Counted from the first letter of the stretch, positions 48,913-58,939 are shown. The stretch is DNA of 64,000 nucleotides from Erwinia billingiae Eb661 (GCF_000196615.1 NC_014306.1:2170001-2234000); one strand, 5' to 3'. The notes: a model not told the origin generated them from the sequence alone. A program made the numbers and translations.

Positions 48913-49902
48913 ATGTCATCTCACACCACGTCACCCGCGACGCCACCGAAACAAACCCAGCGTATTAATCTGGGCCGCATCTGGGATCACTTCGGTATGC
49001 TGGTGGTGTTTGCCGTGCTGTTTATCGGCTGCACTATTTTCGTGCCGAACTTCGGTTCACTGATCAATATGAAAGGCCTGGGGCTGGCGATGTCGATGTC
49101 CGGCATGGTGGCCTGCGGCATGTTGTTCTGCCTCGCCTCCGGCGATTTTGACCTGTCGGTGGCGTCGGTTATCGCCTGTGCCGGCGTCACCACCGCGGTG
49201 GTGATCAATATGACCGAAAGCCTGTGGATTGGCATCTTCGCCGGTCTGCTGTTGGGCGTGGTTTGCGGCTTTGTGAACGGTTTCGTTATCGCTAAGCTGA
49301 AAATCAATGCGCTGATCACCACCCTGGCGACGATGCAGATTGTGCGCGGGCTGGCCTATATCTTCTCAAATGGTCAGGCGGTAGGTATCGAAGACGAGCG
49401 CTTCTTTGCGCTGGGTTACACCAACTGGTTCGGCGTGCCTGCACCGGTCTGGCTGACCATCGGCACCATGATTATCTTTGGTTTCCTGCTGAATAAAACC
49501 ACCTTTGGCCGCAACACGCTGGCGATTGGCGGTAATGAAGAAGCGGCGCGTCTGGCCGGGGTTCCGGTGGTGCGCACCCGCATTATCATCTTTATTCTGT
49601 CCGGCCTGGTCTCCGCTGCGGCGGGCATTATTCTGGCCTCGCGTATGACCAGCGGCCAACCGATGACCTCACTGGGCTATGAGCTGATTGTGATCTCCGC
49701 CTGCGTGTTGGGTGGCGTGTCGTTGAAAGGCGGAATTGGCAAAATTTCCTATGTGGTTGCCGGGGTATTGATCCTCGGAACGGTGGAGAATGCGATGAAT
49801 TTATTGAATATCTCGCCTTTCTCACAGTATGTGGTGCGCGGTTTGATACTGTTAGCGGCGGTGATTTTCGACCGTTACAAACAGAAAGCTAAAGCAGCCT
49901 GA
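48913..49902 (+). CDS. araH: L-arabinose ABC transporter permease
   Basis: Inner-membrane permease (BPD_transp_2 family), 329 residues, with a soluble N-terminal stretch (about 1-25) then eight to ten helices. It carries ASGDFDLSVASVIACAGV and VLGGVSLKGGIGKISYVVAG signatures. E. coli AraH is of the same length. GAAGGAG precedes the ATG, and araC begins 12 bases after its stop. Confidence 0.96.
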   Translation: MSSHTTSPATPPKQTQRINLGRIWDHFGMLVVFAVLFIGCTIFVPNFGSLINMKGLGLAMSMSGMVACGMLFCLASGDFDLSVASVIACAGVTTAVVINMTESLWIGIFAGLLLGVVCGFVNGFVIAKLKINALITTLATMQIVRGLAYIFSNGQAVGIEDERFFALGYTNWFGVPAPVWLTIGTMIIFGFLLNKTTFGRNTLAIGGNEEAARLAGVPVVRTRIIIFILSGLVSAAAGIILASRMTSGQPMTSLGYELIVISACVLGGVSLKGGIGKISYVVAGVLILGTVENAMNLLNISPFSQYVVRGLILLAAVIFDRYKQKAKAA

Positions 49903-49914
49903 TCAGGAGGCGTT

Positions 49915-50832
49915 ATGTACCATCGCTTAGCGCCCGTGGCGCAATCTAACCCGCTGTTACCTGGCTATCAATTCAATGCCTGGCTGGTGGCGGGACTGAC
50001 GCCGATTAACGCCGGGGATGGTCTGGACTTCTTTATCGACCGTCCGCTGGGCATGAAAGGCTTTATCATTAACCTGACCACCAAAGGGCGGGGCCAGGTG
50101 TTTAACGGTGAAGATGCCTTTGACTGTGAACCTGGCGATCTGCTGCTGTTCCAGCCAAAAACCCAGCATTACTATGGCCGATCGCCAGAAAGCGACTGCT
50201 GGCACCACCGCTGGATTTACTTCCGTCCACGCGCCTACTGGAGCGACTGGCTGGTGTGGCAGGATGAGAAGAAGGGCGTTGGCCGGCTGCGGCTGCCGGA
50301 ACGTCTGCGCGGCGAGTTTGAACGCCTGTTTGCCAACATCGAACAAACGCACACCTCCGGGCGACGCTTTGCCGAAGAGCTGGCGATGAACCTGCTGGAG
50401 CGGCTGCTGCTGCGGGCGGTGGAAGAGGATCCGCGTAGCCATCAGCAAATTCGCGATCCGCGGGTGATTGAGGCCTGCCAGTTCGTCACCAGCAACCTGG
50501 CCGGCGAGCTGAAAATTGACGAAGTGGCCAACCATGTCTGCCTGTCGCCTTCGCGGCTGGCACACCTGTTCCGCGAGCAAATGGGGGTCAACCTGCTGCG
50601 CTGGCGGGAGGATCAGCGGGTGATCCGCGCCAAGCTGCTGCTGCAAACCACCCAGGAGCCGATCGCTACCATCGGCAGGATTGTCGGCTACGACGACCAG
50701 CTCTATTTTTCCCGCGTGTTCCGCAAACGCGTTGGCGTCAGTCCGAGCGATTTCCGCCGCCGTTCGCTGGACGCACACGATGCGCTGGTGGCGCAGGAAA
50801 GCTGGGATTTGCCCAGAAGTGCCAATAGTTAA
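49915..50832 (+). CDS. araC: Arabinose regulator AraC
   Basis: Dual activator/repressor of arabinose genes: N-terminal arabinose-binding cupin ([36 protein letters not shown] and [11 protein letters not shown]) and C-terminal AraC/XylS HTH ([36 protein letters not shown]). 305 residues; E. coli has 292, the difference being at the C-terminus. AGGAGG is well placed. It follows araH on the same strand, probably as the last gene of araFGHC, unlike E. coli where araC faces araBAD. Confidence 0.95.
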   Translation: MYHRLAPVAQSNPLLPGYQFNAWLVAGLTPINAGDGLDFFIDRPLGMKGFIINLTTKGRGQVFNGEDAFDCEPGDLLLFQPKTQHYYGRSPESDCWHHRWIYFRPRAYWSDWLVWQDEKKGVGRLRLPERLRGEFERLFANIEQTHTSGRRFAEELAMNLLERLLLRAVEEDPRSHQQIRDPRVIEACQFVTSNLAGELKIDEVANHVCLSPSRLAHLFREQMGVNLLRWREDQRVIRAKLLLQTTQEPIATIGRIVGYDDQLYFSRVFRKRVGVSPSDFRRRSLDAHDALVAQESWDLPRSANS

Positions 50833-50919
50833 GCGAAACGGATAATTCAGGTAATTCCCGCTTGTCCTTACCCTGCTGATAGTCTTAAATCATCAGGGTA
50901 AGTGACAAGAGGAATGCAA

Positions 50920-51960
50920 ATGAGCGACAAAATTCGTGTAGGGCTGGTCGGTTACGGCTTTGCCAGCAAGACCTTCCATGCGCCACTGATCGCCGGTACG
51001 TCGGGCATGGAACTGTCCGCCGTCTCCAGCAGTGATGCAAGCAAAGTGCACGCTGACTGGCCATCCACTCAGGTAGTCTCCGATCCACAAACGTTATTTG
51101 ACGATCCTGGGCTGCAACTGATCGTCATCCCAACCCCCAATGATACCCACTTCCCGCTGGCCAAAGCCGCGCTGAACGCCGGTAAACATGTGGTGGTGGA
51201 CAAACCTTTCACCGTGACGCTGTCGCAGGCGCGCGAGCTGGACGCGCTGGCGAAAGCCAAAGGGCTGATGCTGTCGGTGTTCCACAACCGCCGCTGGGAC
51301 AGTGATTTCCTGACGCTGAAAACGCTGCTGGCCGAAGGCACGCTGGGTGAAGTGCGTTACTTTGAATCGCATTTCGACCGCTTCCGTCTGGAAGTGCGTA
51401 ACCGCTGGCGCGAGCAGAAGGGTGCAGGCAGCGGCATCTGGTACGATCTGGGACCGCATCTGCTAGACCAGGCGTTGCAGCTGTTCGGCTCTCCGGTCGC
51501 CATCAATGTCGATACCGCCGAGCTGCGTCAGGGCGCGCAAACCACCGACTATTTCCACGCCGTGCTGACCTATCCTCAGCGTCGTGTGGTGTTGCATGGC
51601 AGCATGCTGGTGGCGGCGGAATCTCCGCGTTACCAGGTTCATGGCACCAAAGGCAGCTATGTGAAATACGGCCTGGATCCGCAGGAAGACCGTCTGAAAG
51701 CGGGCGCACGTCCACCGCAGGAAGACTGGGGTTACGATATGCGTGATGGCGTATTGACGCTGGTGAATGGTGAGATGATGGCAGAAGAGACGCTGCTGAC
51801 CATTCCAGGCAACTACCCGGCGTACTATGCGGGCATCCGCGATGCAATCACCGGTGACGGCAGCAACCCGGTAACCGCTGAAGAAGCGATTCAGGTGATG
51901 GAACTGATTGAACTGGGCCTGCAGTCGGCCGAGAAGCGTCAGACCCTCTCTTTGAAGTAA
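50920..51960 (+). CDS. ydgJ: Gfo/Idh/MocA-family oxidoreductase YdgJ
   Basis: NAD(P)-dependent sugar-type oxidoreductase of unknown substrate: Rossmann half GLVGYGFASKTFHAPLI (about 8-24), VDKPFTVTLSQARELDALAKA with the conserved catalytic-loop Lys-Pro, and an alpha/beta C-terminal half. 346 residues, as E. coli YdgJ. I chose ATG 50920 because AGAGGA (50908-50913) is 6 bases away; the ATG at 50914 touches it. It resumes the E. coli order (cnu-blr-ydgJ-add) after the catabolic block. Confidence 0.92.
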   Translation: MSDKIRVGLVGYGFASKTFHAPLIAGTSGMELSAVSSSDASKVHADWPSTQVVSDPQTLFDDPGLQLIVIPTPNDTHFPLAKAALNAGKHVVVDKPFTVTLSQARELDALAKAKGLMLSVFHNRRWDSDFLTLKTLLAEGTLGEVRYFESHFDRFRLEVRNRWREQKGAGSGIWYDLGPHLLDQALQLFGSPVAINVDTAELRQGAQTTDYFHAVLTYPQRRVVLHGSMLVAAESPRYQVHGTKGSYVKYGLDPQEDRLKAGARPPQEDWGYDMRDGVLTLVNGEMMAEETLLTIPGNYPAYYAGIRDAITGDGSNPVTAEEAIQVMELIELGLQSAEKRQTLSLK

Positions 51961-52013
51961 ACGCTTTACGCTAAAAAGTCGCTGCAGTAACGGCCTGAAT
52001 AGTCCAGGCCATA

Positions 52014-52046
52014 AAAAAGCCCCGCGGGATATCCGTGGGGCTTTTT
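52014..52046. terminator. Bidirectional terminator ydgJ / add
   Basis: AAAAAGCCCCGCGG (52014-52027) pairs with the arm 52033-52046 ending GGGGCTTTTT, with one G-T pair and a 5-base loop, between convergent genes. Confidence 0.88.
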
Positions 52047-52086
52047 GTTGCGGTCGCCGTCAGGTCGACCTGATATTACTTCGTCT

Positions 52087-53085
52087 CTATGCCGCCACGC
52101 GGGCGCGCACCGCGTCTTTCTCCGCGTCGGTCAGGAACGCAATCTTCAGACCGTTTTCCTGCGCCGTGCGGATTTGCGCCAGGCTCAGACCCGCCTGTGG
52201 CGCCGCGACTTCATACTCATACGGCAACTCGATGCCCTGAACCGCCGGATCGTCGGTGTTAATGGTCGCCAGAATGCCGTGATCGAGGAATTTCGCCAGC
52301 GGATGCTGTGCCAGCGAAGCCACGGTGCTGGTCTGAATATTTGAAGTCAGGCAGGATTCCACGCCAATCTTATGCGCCGCTAGGAAATCCATCAGCGCCG
52401 GATCGTCAACGGCCTTCACGCCGTGACCAATACGCTCGGCGCCCAGTTCACGAATGGCCTGCCAGATGCTCTCCGGGCCTGCAGCCTCACCCGCGTGAAC
52501 GGTGATGCGGAAACCGGCATCGCGCGCGCGGTTAAAGTGGCTGAGGAACTGGCTGCCCGGGAAGCCCAACTCATCACCGGCCAGATCCAGCGCGGTAATG
52601 CCATCACGGTGAGCCAGCAGGCCTTCCAGCTCGCGCAGGCAGGCTTCTTCACCGAAGGTACGGCTCATTATGCCAATCAGGCGCACGTCAATATTGTGCT
52701 GCTGACAACCGGCGCGCACGCCGTCGATCACCGCTTCCACCACGCCCGCCACCGGCAGGTTGTGGGTCATTGCCATATAGCCCGGCGAGAAACGCAGCTC
52801 GGCATAATGGATCCCGGCACGGGCGGCATCTTCCACGTTTTCCTGCGCAATACGGCGGCAGGCCTCCAGTGAACCCAGTACCTTGACGCCCCAGTCCAGC
52901 TTGTTTAAAAAGCTGACCAGATCCGGCTCGGTTTGGGTGACCTGAACGTGCGGACGCAGCAGTTCCAGGGTAGTGGCGGGCAGGGTAAGGTTAAACTCGC
53001 GGCCTAAATCCAGAATGGTTTGTGCACGAATATTGCCGTCAAGGTGGCGATGAATATCGGTGAGGGGAAGCTGGGTATCAATCAT
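52087..53085 (-). CDS. add: Adenosine deaminase
   Basis: Zinc enzyme converting adenosine to inosine in purine salvage. 332 residues from ATG 53085 ([20 protein letters not shown], the family start with the zinc HxH pair); the frame upstream is not homologous. Catalytic stretches are visible: [34 protein letters not shown] with the proton-shuttle Glu, [12 protein letters not shown] and [10 protein letters not shown]. Length is close to E. coli Add (333). Confidence 0.97.
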   Translation of the reverse strand: MIDTQLPLTDIHRHLDGNIRAQTILDLGREFNLTLPATTLELLRPHVQVTQTEPDLVSFLNKLDWGVKVLGSLEACRRIAQENVEDAARAGIHYAELRFSPGYMAMTHNLPVAGVVEAVIDGVRAGCQQHNIDVRLIGIMSRTFGEEACLRELEGLLAHRDGITALDLAGDELGFPGSQFLSHFNRARDAGFRITVHAGEAAGPESIWQAIRELGAERIGHGVKAVDDPALMDFLAAHKIGVESCLTSNIQTSTVASLAQHPLAKFLDHGILATINTDDPAVQGIELPYEYEVAAPQAGLSLAQIRTAQENGLKIAFLTDAEKDAVRARVAA

Positions 53086-53232
53086 GTCGGCGCACTCATG
53101 TAGTTTTAATAAGTGCATAGCAGTATAAAAACATTTTGCGCAACACCGCCAGTGAATTGCGCAAACGACGCGTCAAGTGCCGATAATTTGTGCTCAGGCT
53201 GGCCTGTCGGCCGCAGATTCAGGGATGGCAGG

Positions 53233-54405
53233 CTAAAGCAGGCTCTCAATTGCTGCTATCAGCCGATCGAGGCCATCATCCAGTTTGCTGCGTGGGCAGC
53301 CGACGTTCAGCCGCAGATAACCGTTGCCCTGCGGACCGTAGGTGTAGCCCGGCATGATCGCCACTTTTTGCTGTTCGATCAGCGCCTTTTGCAGTGCCTT
53401 ATCGTCCAGTCCCAGTGGATTAAGGTCAATCCACGCCAGATAGGTGGCCTGCGGCGGCTGCCAGTTCAGCTGTGGAAACGCCTGATTCAGCCGGCGGGCA
53501 ACCTGCTGCAGATTAGCCCGCAGATAGTCCCGTAAGGCATCCAGCCATTCCGCCCCTTCGCGGTAGGCGGCGATGTGTGCGGCAACGGCCATCACCGCCG
53601 GGGAAGAGAGGCCATCGGCACTTTTTAGCGCGTGGAACCAGGCCTCGCGATCGCTCTCGTCGCTGATAAAGCCATAGGCACCGGTCAGCGCCGGTACGTT
53701 AAAGCTTTTGGAGGCGGAGGTGAACAGCGCCCAGCGCCCGCGCGCAACGGCTATCCACGGCACATGCGGCTGGTCGCTCATCACCATATCCATATGGATT
53801 TCGTCGCTGATCACCTGCACGCCATGGCGCTGGCACAGATCGGCCATCTGCTGAAGCTCTTCGCGACGCCACACTTTGCCGGTCGGATTATGCGGGCTGC
53901 ACAGCAGCATGATTTTGCACTCGTCGCGGCTCAGCAGGCTCTCAAGCGCCGCCATATCGCACTGCCACTCTGCACCGTTGCGAACCAGCGGCAACGACAG
54001 GACCTGACGATCGTTGCCTTCAATCGCTTTATAAAAGGCATCGTAGGCCGGTGTGTGGATCAGCACCGCATCGCCCGCGGAGGACCAGTGGCGGATCAGC
54101 TGCGCCACCATATAGATCACCGACGGTCCGTAGATAATCTGCTGCCGATCGACGCGCAGCGCAAACCGCTGCTGATACCAGTGGTCGATGGCGGAGAGGA
54201 AATCATCATGCTGCCAGCGGCTGTAACCCAGCACGCCATGCGCCACACGGTGCTGGAGCGCCGATAGAATGCAGGGCGCGGTAGCGAAATCCATATCCGA
54301 AATGGTGAAGGGCAGTAAATCATCGCGGCCAAAGCGGTCGGCCACAAAATCCCACTGGGTACACCAGCTGCCGTGGCGATCGATTACCCGGTCAAAATCA
54401 AACAT
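53233..54405 (-). CDS. malY: MalY, PLP-dependent C-S lyase and maltose regulon modulator
   Basis: Fold-type I PLP enzyme with beta-cystathionase activity; in E. coli it also binds and inhibits MalT. The 390-residue protein has the PLP-lysine motif FTSASKSFNVPALTG, the N-terminal DRHGSWCTQWD, and CSPHNPTGKVW. The length equals E. coli MalY. It is the second gene of malXY, 85 bases after malX with a hairpin between, under MalI control. Confidence 0.95.
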   Translation of the reverse strand: MFDFDRVIDRHGSWCTQWDFVADRFGRDDLLPFTISDMDFATAPCILSALQHRVAHGVLGYSRWQHDDFLSAIDHWYQQRFALRVDRQQIIYGPSVIYMVAQLIRHWSSAGDAVLIHTPAYDAFYKAIEGNDRQVLSLPLVRNGAEWQCDMAALESLLSRDECKIMLLCSPHNPTGKVWRREELQQMADLCQRHGVQVISDEIHMDMVMSDQPHVPWIAVARGRWALFTSASKSFNVPALTGAYGFISDESDREAWFHALKSADGLSSPAVMAVAAHIAAYREGAEWLDALRDYLRANLQQVARRLNQAFPQLNWQPPQATYLAWIDLNPLGLDDKALQKALIEQQKVAIMPGYTYGPQGNGYLRLNVGCPRSKLDDGLDRLIAAIESLL

Positions 54406-54430
54406 AAAAGCCTCAACTCTGTTAATGACG

Positions 54431-54468
54431 GCAAAATAAAGCGGGGCTGAAATTGGCTTCAGCCCCGC
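54431..54468 (-). terminator. malX-malY intercistronic terminator/attenuator
   Basis: Perfect 11-bp stem (GCGGGGCTGAA 54441-54451 with TTCAGCCCCGC 54458-54468). On the minus strand it is followed by TTTATTTT, so it can end malX transcripts before malY. Confidence 0.75.
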
Positions 54469-54490
54469 GTTGCTCAGGTTCAGCGTGCGA

Positions 54491-56077
54491 TTAGCCCGGA
54501 ACCGTCGCCATCATGCTGGCCATCTCATCTTTCACCGACTGCACCTGTGGCCCAATCACCACCTGCAAACTGTGTTCGTTAAGGTGGACCACGCCAATCA
54601 CCCGGTTAGCTTTCAGCGCCGCATCATCCACCAGGCTCATATCGTTGATGGTCAGACGCAGGCGAGTCAGACAGTTATCCAGCGAGGCGATATTGTCCAT
54701 GCCGCCAAGCGCTGCAAGGATCGCTGGCGTGTTGTAACCCGATTTGCCGACGGTGGCCGAGATATTCTTCTCTACGGTGGTGGTGTCCAGATCGCGTCCC
54801 GGCGTTTTGATATTAAAGCGGGCGATCGCGAAGCGGAAAATCACGTAGTAACCGACAAACCAGATGGCGGCAACCACCGGCACGAAATACCATTTGGTCG
54901 ACAGACCGTGCAGGATTCCAAACACCACAAAGTCGATCACGTTGCCGTCAGTATTGCCGATGGTCACGCCCAGCACCGCCATCACCGTGAAGCCCAGGCC
55001 GGTTAACAGCGCATGGATCACGTACAGCATCGGCGCCACAAACAGGAACAGGAACTCAATCGGTTCGGTGGTGCCGCCCACCACGCAGGCCACCACACCC
55101 GAAATCAGCAGGCCCTTAATCTTGTGACGATTTTCCGGACGGGCGCAGTGATACATCGCCAGTGCCGCACCCGGTAAGCCGCCGAGGAAGGCCGGCATTT
55201 TGCCCTGTGACAGGAAGCGCGTGGCGCTTTCAGAGAAACCAGCAGAGGTTGGGCAGGAGAGCTGGGCCTGGAAGATGGTTAACGCCCCGCTGACGCTGTG
55301 ACCACAGACATCCATGGTGCCACCGGCATCGGTGAAGCGGATAATCGCCACCAGGATATGCTGCAGGCCGAAAGGCAGCAGCAGGCGCTCGCCGGTGCCG
55401 AAGATCATCGGACCGAACTCGCCAGCACCGTTAATCACCCAGCCCAGGCCGGTAATTGCCGCGGCAAACCACGGCCAGATCAGCGGGATCGCCAGACCGA
55501 CCAGGCCCATCACCAGCGTGGTGATAATCGGCACAAAGCGGGTACCGCCGAAGAACGCCAGCGCATCCGGCAGGCGAATGGTGTTGAAGCGTTCATGCAG
55601 ATAAAACACGATAATACCGACGATCACCGCGCCGAGGATGCCGGTATCGATGGACTGAATGCCAATAATATTCTGGATGTTATTGGCTTTCAGCACCGCA
55701 GCATCGGTGGATGGCAGGATGCCTTTGGCGTTAAGCCAGAAGTTCACCGCCAGGTTCATCACCGCGAAGCCGACAAAGCCGGAGAAGGCGGCAACGCCCT
55801 TGTTCTCGCGCGCCATTCCCAACGGAATAGCGATGGCAAACATCACCGGCAGATAGCTAAAGGCGAAGGAGCCGACTTTGCTCATCCACATAAAGATCAG
55901 CTGCAGCACCGAATTACCGAGGAACGGGATCAGGGTAATCACATCATGGCTGCTCAACGAGCTGCCGATACCCATCATAATGCCGCAGAAAGAGAGCAGC
56001 GCGACGGGGAGCATAAAGGTTTTGCCTAAGCTCTGGAAAAACTCCCAAAGCGTAATTTTTTGTTTGGTGGCCGACAT
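54491..56077 (-). CDS. malX: PTS maltose/glucose-type EIICB component MalX
   Basis: Inner-membrane phosphotransferase permease with fused IIC (about 1-400, ten or so helices) and IIB (about 440-528) domains. The IIB phospho-Cys lies in LDNCLTRLRLTI. E. coli MalX (530 aa) takes glucose and maltose at low rate; its natural substrate is unknown. ATG 56077 has AGGAG 6 bases upstream and gives MSATKQKITLWEFFQSLGK (528 aa); the open frame upstream runs through the operator region and is not coding. Confidence 0.95.
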   Translation of the reverse strand: MSATKQKITLWEFFQSLGKTFMLPVALLSFCGIMMGIGSSLSSHDVITLIPFLGNSVLQLIFMWMSKVGSFAFSYLPVMFAIAIPLGMARENKGVAAFSGFVGFAVMNLAVNFWLNAKGILPSTDAAVLKANNIQNIIGIQSIDTGILGAVIVGIIVFYLHERFNTIRLPDALAFFGGTRFVPIITTLVMGLVGLAIPLIWPWFAAAITGLGWVINGAGEFGPMIFGTGERLLLPFGLQHILVAIIRFTDAGGTMDVCGHSVSGALTIFQAQLSCPTSAGFSESATRFLSQGKMPAFLGGLPGAALAMYHCARPENRHKIKGLLISGVVACVVGGTTEPIEFLFLFVAPMLYVIHALLTGLGFTVMAVLGVTIGNTDGNVIDFVVFGILHGLSTKWYFVPVVAAIWFVGYYVIFRFAIARFNIKTPGRDLDTTTVEKNISATVGKSGYNTPAILAALGGMDNIASLDNCLTRLRLTINDMSLVDDAALKANRVIGVVHLNEHSLQVVIGPQVQSVKDEMASMMATVPG

Positions 56078-56124
56078 GGTCTCTCCTGGCATAAAAATGC
56101 TCAGCCGCTGCTGAGGTAAAAAAT

Positions 56125-56140
56125 GATAAAACGTTTTACC
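56125..56140. promoter_or_regulatory. MalI operator, malX side
   Basis: GATAAAACGTTTTACC matches the E. coli MalI operator GATAAAACGTTTTATC at 15 of 16 bases. It lies 47 bases before the malX ATG. Confidence 0.85.
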
Positions 56141-56149
56141 ACCCATTAA

Positions 56150-56165
56150 TGCGCGACATGTCACA
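56150..56165. promoter_or_regulatory. Possible CRP site between malX and malI
   Basis: TGCGCGACATGTCACA matches TGTGA-N6-TCACA at 8 of 10 core positions. CRP control of malI and malX is known in E. coli. Confidence 0.45.
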
Positions 56166-56203
56166 CTCTTCCCGGCCACGAAGGTTTTATTTATCGGCCT
56201 GCA

Positions 56204-56219
56204 GGTGTAACGTTTTACC
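56204..56219. promoter_or_regulatory. MalI operator, malI side
   Basis: GGTGTAACGTTTTACC shares the AACGTTTTAcC core with the other operator and lies 55 bases before malI, fitting autorepression. Confidence 0.75.
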
Positions 56220-56274
56220 CTGCTGTTTCGATCATGTTGTACGAACAGGTCAGCCAGGGCTGACTGGACAAAAT

Positions 56275-57306
56275 ATGTCGCTGAAAAAAATCACCATTAA
56301 TGATGTTGCCGCCGAAGCGGGCGTCTCTGTGACCACGGTTTCGCTGGTGCTTTCCGGCAAGGGACGCATTTCGTCTGCCACCTCTGAACGGGTTAATCTG
56401 GCTATTCAGGCGCTGGGCTTCGTTCCCAATCGTTCTGCCACCATGCTCAGAGGCGGAGGCAGCGGCGTCATCGGCTTGATCGTGCGGGACCTGTGCCAGC
56501 CGTTTTATGCCGAGATGACCGCAGGGTTAAGTGAAGGGCTGGAGAAAAACGGCAAGGTGCTGTTTCTGACCCAAAGCGGGCCGAAAGGGCAAAAACTCGA
56601 TCGCTGCTTCGACACGCTGGTGGCGCAGGGCGTGGAGGGCATCGTATTGGGTGGCGGCGCAGATAATGCCTCGCATCTGGTGGAAAAAGCGCGGGAGCAG
56701 GGCATCGCCATTATCTGTGCTTCGCGAGCCAGCAGCCTGGAGAACACCGACTCTATCCGCCCCGACAATATGCATGCGGCAAAAATTGCCACGGAATACC
56801 TGATCAAGCGCGGGCATCACTGCATCGCCTGGCTGGGCGGATCCGGTTCATCGCTGACGCGGGCCGAACGGATTGGTGGCTACTGTTCCACGCTGATGCA
56901 ATACGGTCTGCCGTTTCGCAGCGACTGGATTATTGAAAGCGGTCGCCATCAGCGGGACGTGGCGGAGGTGACCGAGAATCTGATCCATCATCATCCAACC
57001 ATCACCGCCATTCTCTGCCATAACGCCTCGGTGGCGCTGGGCTGCTATTTCGGCCTGCAGCGCACCGGCCGAACCATTGGCAAAGGGGGCATGGACAGCT
57101 ATTACGGACAGCAGATGGCGTTAGTGGGATTTGGCGATTCGCCGGAGGCCGAGCTGACCGATCCGCCGCTGACCTTTATCACCAGTTCAGCACGCGAGAT
57201 AGGGCGAAGCGCCGCACAGCGCCTGTTACAGCGTATGGCCGACCCGGAAGGCGCGGTGCAGAACGTGATCCTGCCGCCGGTGCTGATTGAACGCGGATCG
57301 GCATAA
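56275..57306 (+). CDS. malI: LacI-family repressor MalI
   Basis: Repressor of malXY and of itself. 343 residues (E. coli 342): N-terminal LacI HTH ITINDVAAEAGVSVTTVSLVLSGKGRIS with hinge helix, then a periplasmic-binding-like effector domain (GVIGLIVRDLCQPFYAEMTAGL). ATG 56275 gives MSLKKITINDV; the longer frame passes through the operators. The ribosome site is weak. It is divergent from malX. Confidence 0.94.
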   Translation: MSLKKITINDVAAEAGVSVTTVSLVLSGKGRISSATSERVNLAIQALGFVPNRSATMLRGGGSGVIGLIVRDLCQPFYAEMTAGLSEGLEKNGKVLFLTQSGPKGQKLDRCFDTLVAQGVEGIVLGGGADNASHLVEKAREQGIAIICASRASSLENTDSIRPDNMHAAKIATEYLIKRGHHCIAWLGGSGSSLTRAERIGGYCSTLMQYGLPFRSDWIIESGRHQRDVAEVTENLIHHHPTITAILCHNASVALGCYFGLQRTGRTIGKGGMDSYYGQQMALVGFGDSPEAELTDPPLTFITSSAREIGRSAAQRLLQRMADPEGAVQNVILPPVLIERGSA

Positions 57307-57336
57307 AAAAAGGGCGCGATAATCGCGCCCCTTATT
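57304..57336. terminator. Terminator malI / ydgA
   Basis: GGGCGCG (57312-57318) pairs with CGCGCCC (57324-57330), preceded by an A-run and followed by CTTATT, between convergent genes. Confidence 0.75.
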
Positions 57337-57349
57337 ACTGCTAATCAGG

Positions 57350-58852
57350 TTACTGCGGCATCCCTTGCGGGGCCGCACCGCCACCCAACATATAGCGGGC
57401 CAGGAACTGATCCAGCGCCATTTTGTCGCCGTTCATGGTGACCTGTCCGGTCGCGTACTGCAGGCTGGTGACAATGTTATTGTCCTGCTGGGTGGTGAGC
57501 TTAAACATCTGGCCCATTGCCGCCACGCCTTTAACCTGCTGATCGGCCAGTTTGGCGGCATCTTCCTGCTTATAGCCTTCCGCCATCGCCACGTGAGTCA
57601 TCATTTCGGTGGCCATAGGCATATTGATCGACAGCTTACCGTCCAGGGTTTTCAGCACGCTGTCCACGGCCTGACCGATGTTCTGCGGTGGGGTGGTGTT
57701 GGCGGCCGGATCTTTGAAGTGGACGGAAAGGTTAAAGCTGCTCTCACCTTTATCGTTCTTCCAGCTGAATGGCGCGATGTTGACAATCGGATCGCCTTTC
57801 AGCAGCAGCGGCAGGTTTGCCGAGAAGATCTGGCTCATCCGCTGCTGGTAAAGCGCTGGATTATCGCTGATACCCGGTTCGTTCATCAGTGCCTGGACCT
57901 GACTGTTGTAGTTGTCAGAGAACGCTTTCATGCCGTTGGCGTCAAACTGGGACAGCTTGATAGCGAGTTTACCCTGGCCAAAGTTCTGGTCCTGCAGCTT
58001 CAGGGAATCCAGTGCGTAATCGATGTTGCCGGAAATCAGGCTTTTCTCTGAGTTAAACGACGATTTGCCGTTCAGGCCTTCAGCGGTAAAGGCTTCTTTG
58101 CCATCCACCACGGCAGTCAGTTTCTTCAGGTTGATGCTCTGATCGCCAATGCGCATCCCTTCCGGGCTGAGATGGGTGCTGGCATCCAGTTTCAGGCCGT
58201 TAGCGGTAAACATCACCGGCATATCCAGTTGGTTTTTGGTGGTCAGCACCAGGCTGTCCAGATCGCCACTGAAATTGACCTTGTCGCCTTTGTTATCGGC
58301 GTCGATATTGACCGTACCGCCGTTAGACGCAAAGCGCTCGCCGGTTTGCGCATTGTTATAATCCACCGGCAGCAGGTTGATGGCAGACGCGGTTGCGCCG
58401 CTGTATCCGACGCGGGTATCAGCCTGAACGATCGACTGACCTTTGGTCATTTCAAACAGCTTCTTCACGGCATCGGTGTTCTCAAGCTGGGTATGCACCG
58501 ACGCCATGCTTGGGATCAGGTTGAATTTTTTCAGCTGGGCGAACGGGAAAGGACCGTGATCGATTTTTTCATTAAACACGATGCTCTGGCCCGGCTTGAT
58601 CAGCGAGTTGTCTTCAGTCTGCGAGTTGGACTGCAGGACAAAGCGGGCGGTACTGGTGAACACACCGCGCTGGAAATCCTGATAGCTCAGCTTGAGACGG
58701 TTTTCCGGCGCCATGTTGTTCATCTGGGCATTCGCATTTTGCACCAGCTCATCCATGTGCGATTCCAGTTGTTTGCCGGTAAACCACGCGGCTCCGGTCC
58801 AAATCACGCCGAGTGCGACTACTACGCCAATCGCTATCTTTGTCTTCTTCAT
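57350..58852 (-). CDS. ydgA: DUF945 family protein YdgA
   Basis: A 500-residue protein with an uncleaved-looking N-terminal membrane segment (about 5-23) and a large periplasmic domain of the DUF945 family; the role is not established. E. coli YdgA (502 aa) is reported inner-membrane associated. Gln/Asn-rich C-terminus (GGGAAPQGMPQ). It is on the same strand as manA, but a terminator separates them. Confidence 0.93.
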   Translation of the reverse strand: MKKTKIAIGVVVALGVIWTGAAWFTGKQLESHMDELVQNANAQMNNMAPENRLKLSYQDFQRGVFTSTARFVLQSNSQTEDNSLIKPGQSIVFNEKIDHGPFPFAQLKKFNLIPSMASVHTQLENTDAVKKLFEMTKGQSIVQADTRVGYSGATASAINLLPVDYNNAQTGERFASNGGTVNIDADNKGDKVNFSGDLDSLVLTTKNQLDMPVMFTANGLKLDASTHLSPEGMRIGDQSINLKKLTAVVDGKEAFTAEGLNGKSSFNSEKSLISGNIDYALDSLKLQDQNFGQGKLAIKLSQFDANGMKAFSDNYNSQVQALMNEPGISDNPALYQQRMSQIFSANLPLLLKGDPIVNIAPFSWKNDKGESSFNLSVHFKDPAANTTPPQNIGQAVDSVLKTLDGKLSINMPMATEMMTHVAMAEGYKQEDAAKLADQQVKGVAAMGQMFKLTTQQDNNIVTSLQYATGQVTMNGDKMALDQFLARYMLGGGAAPQGMPQ

Positions 58853-58911
58853 CTGTCAGTCGTCCTTTTAGTCACTGGCGCCGGCAAATCGATCCTGTGG
58901 GCAAATGCCTG

Positions 58912-58939
58912 GCGAAGAAAAAACGCCCTGAGGCGTTTT
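58912..58939 (-). terminator. manA terminator
   Basis: AAAACGCC (58920-58927) pairs with GGCGTTTT (58932-58939); on the minus strand the T-run TTTTTTCTTC follows. It ends manA before ydgA. Confidence 0.8.
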
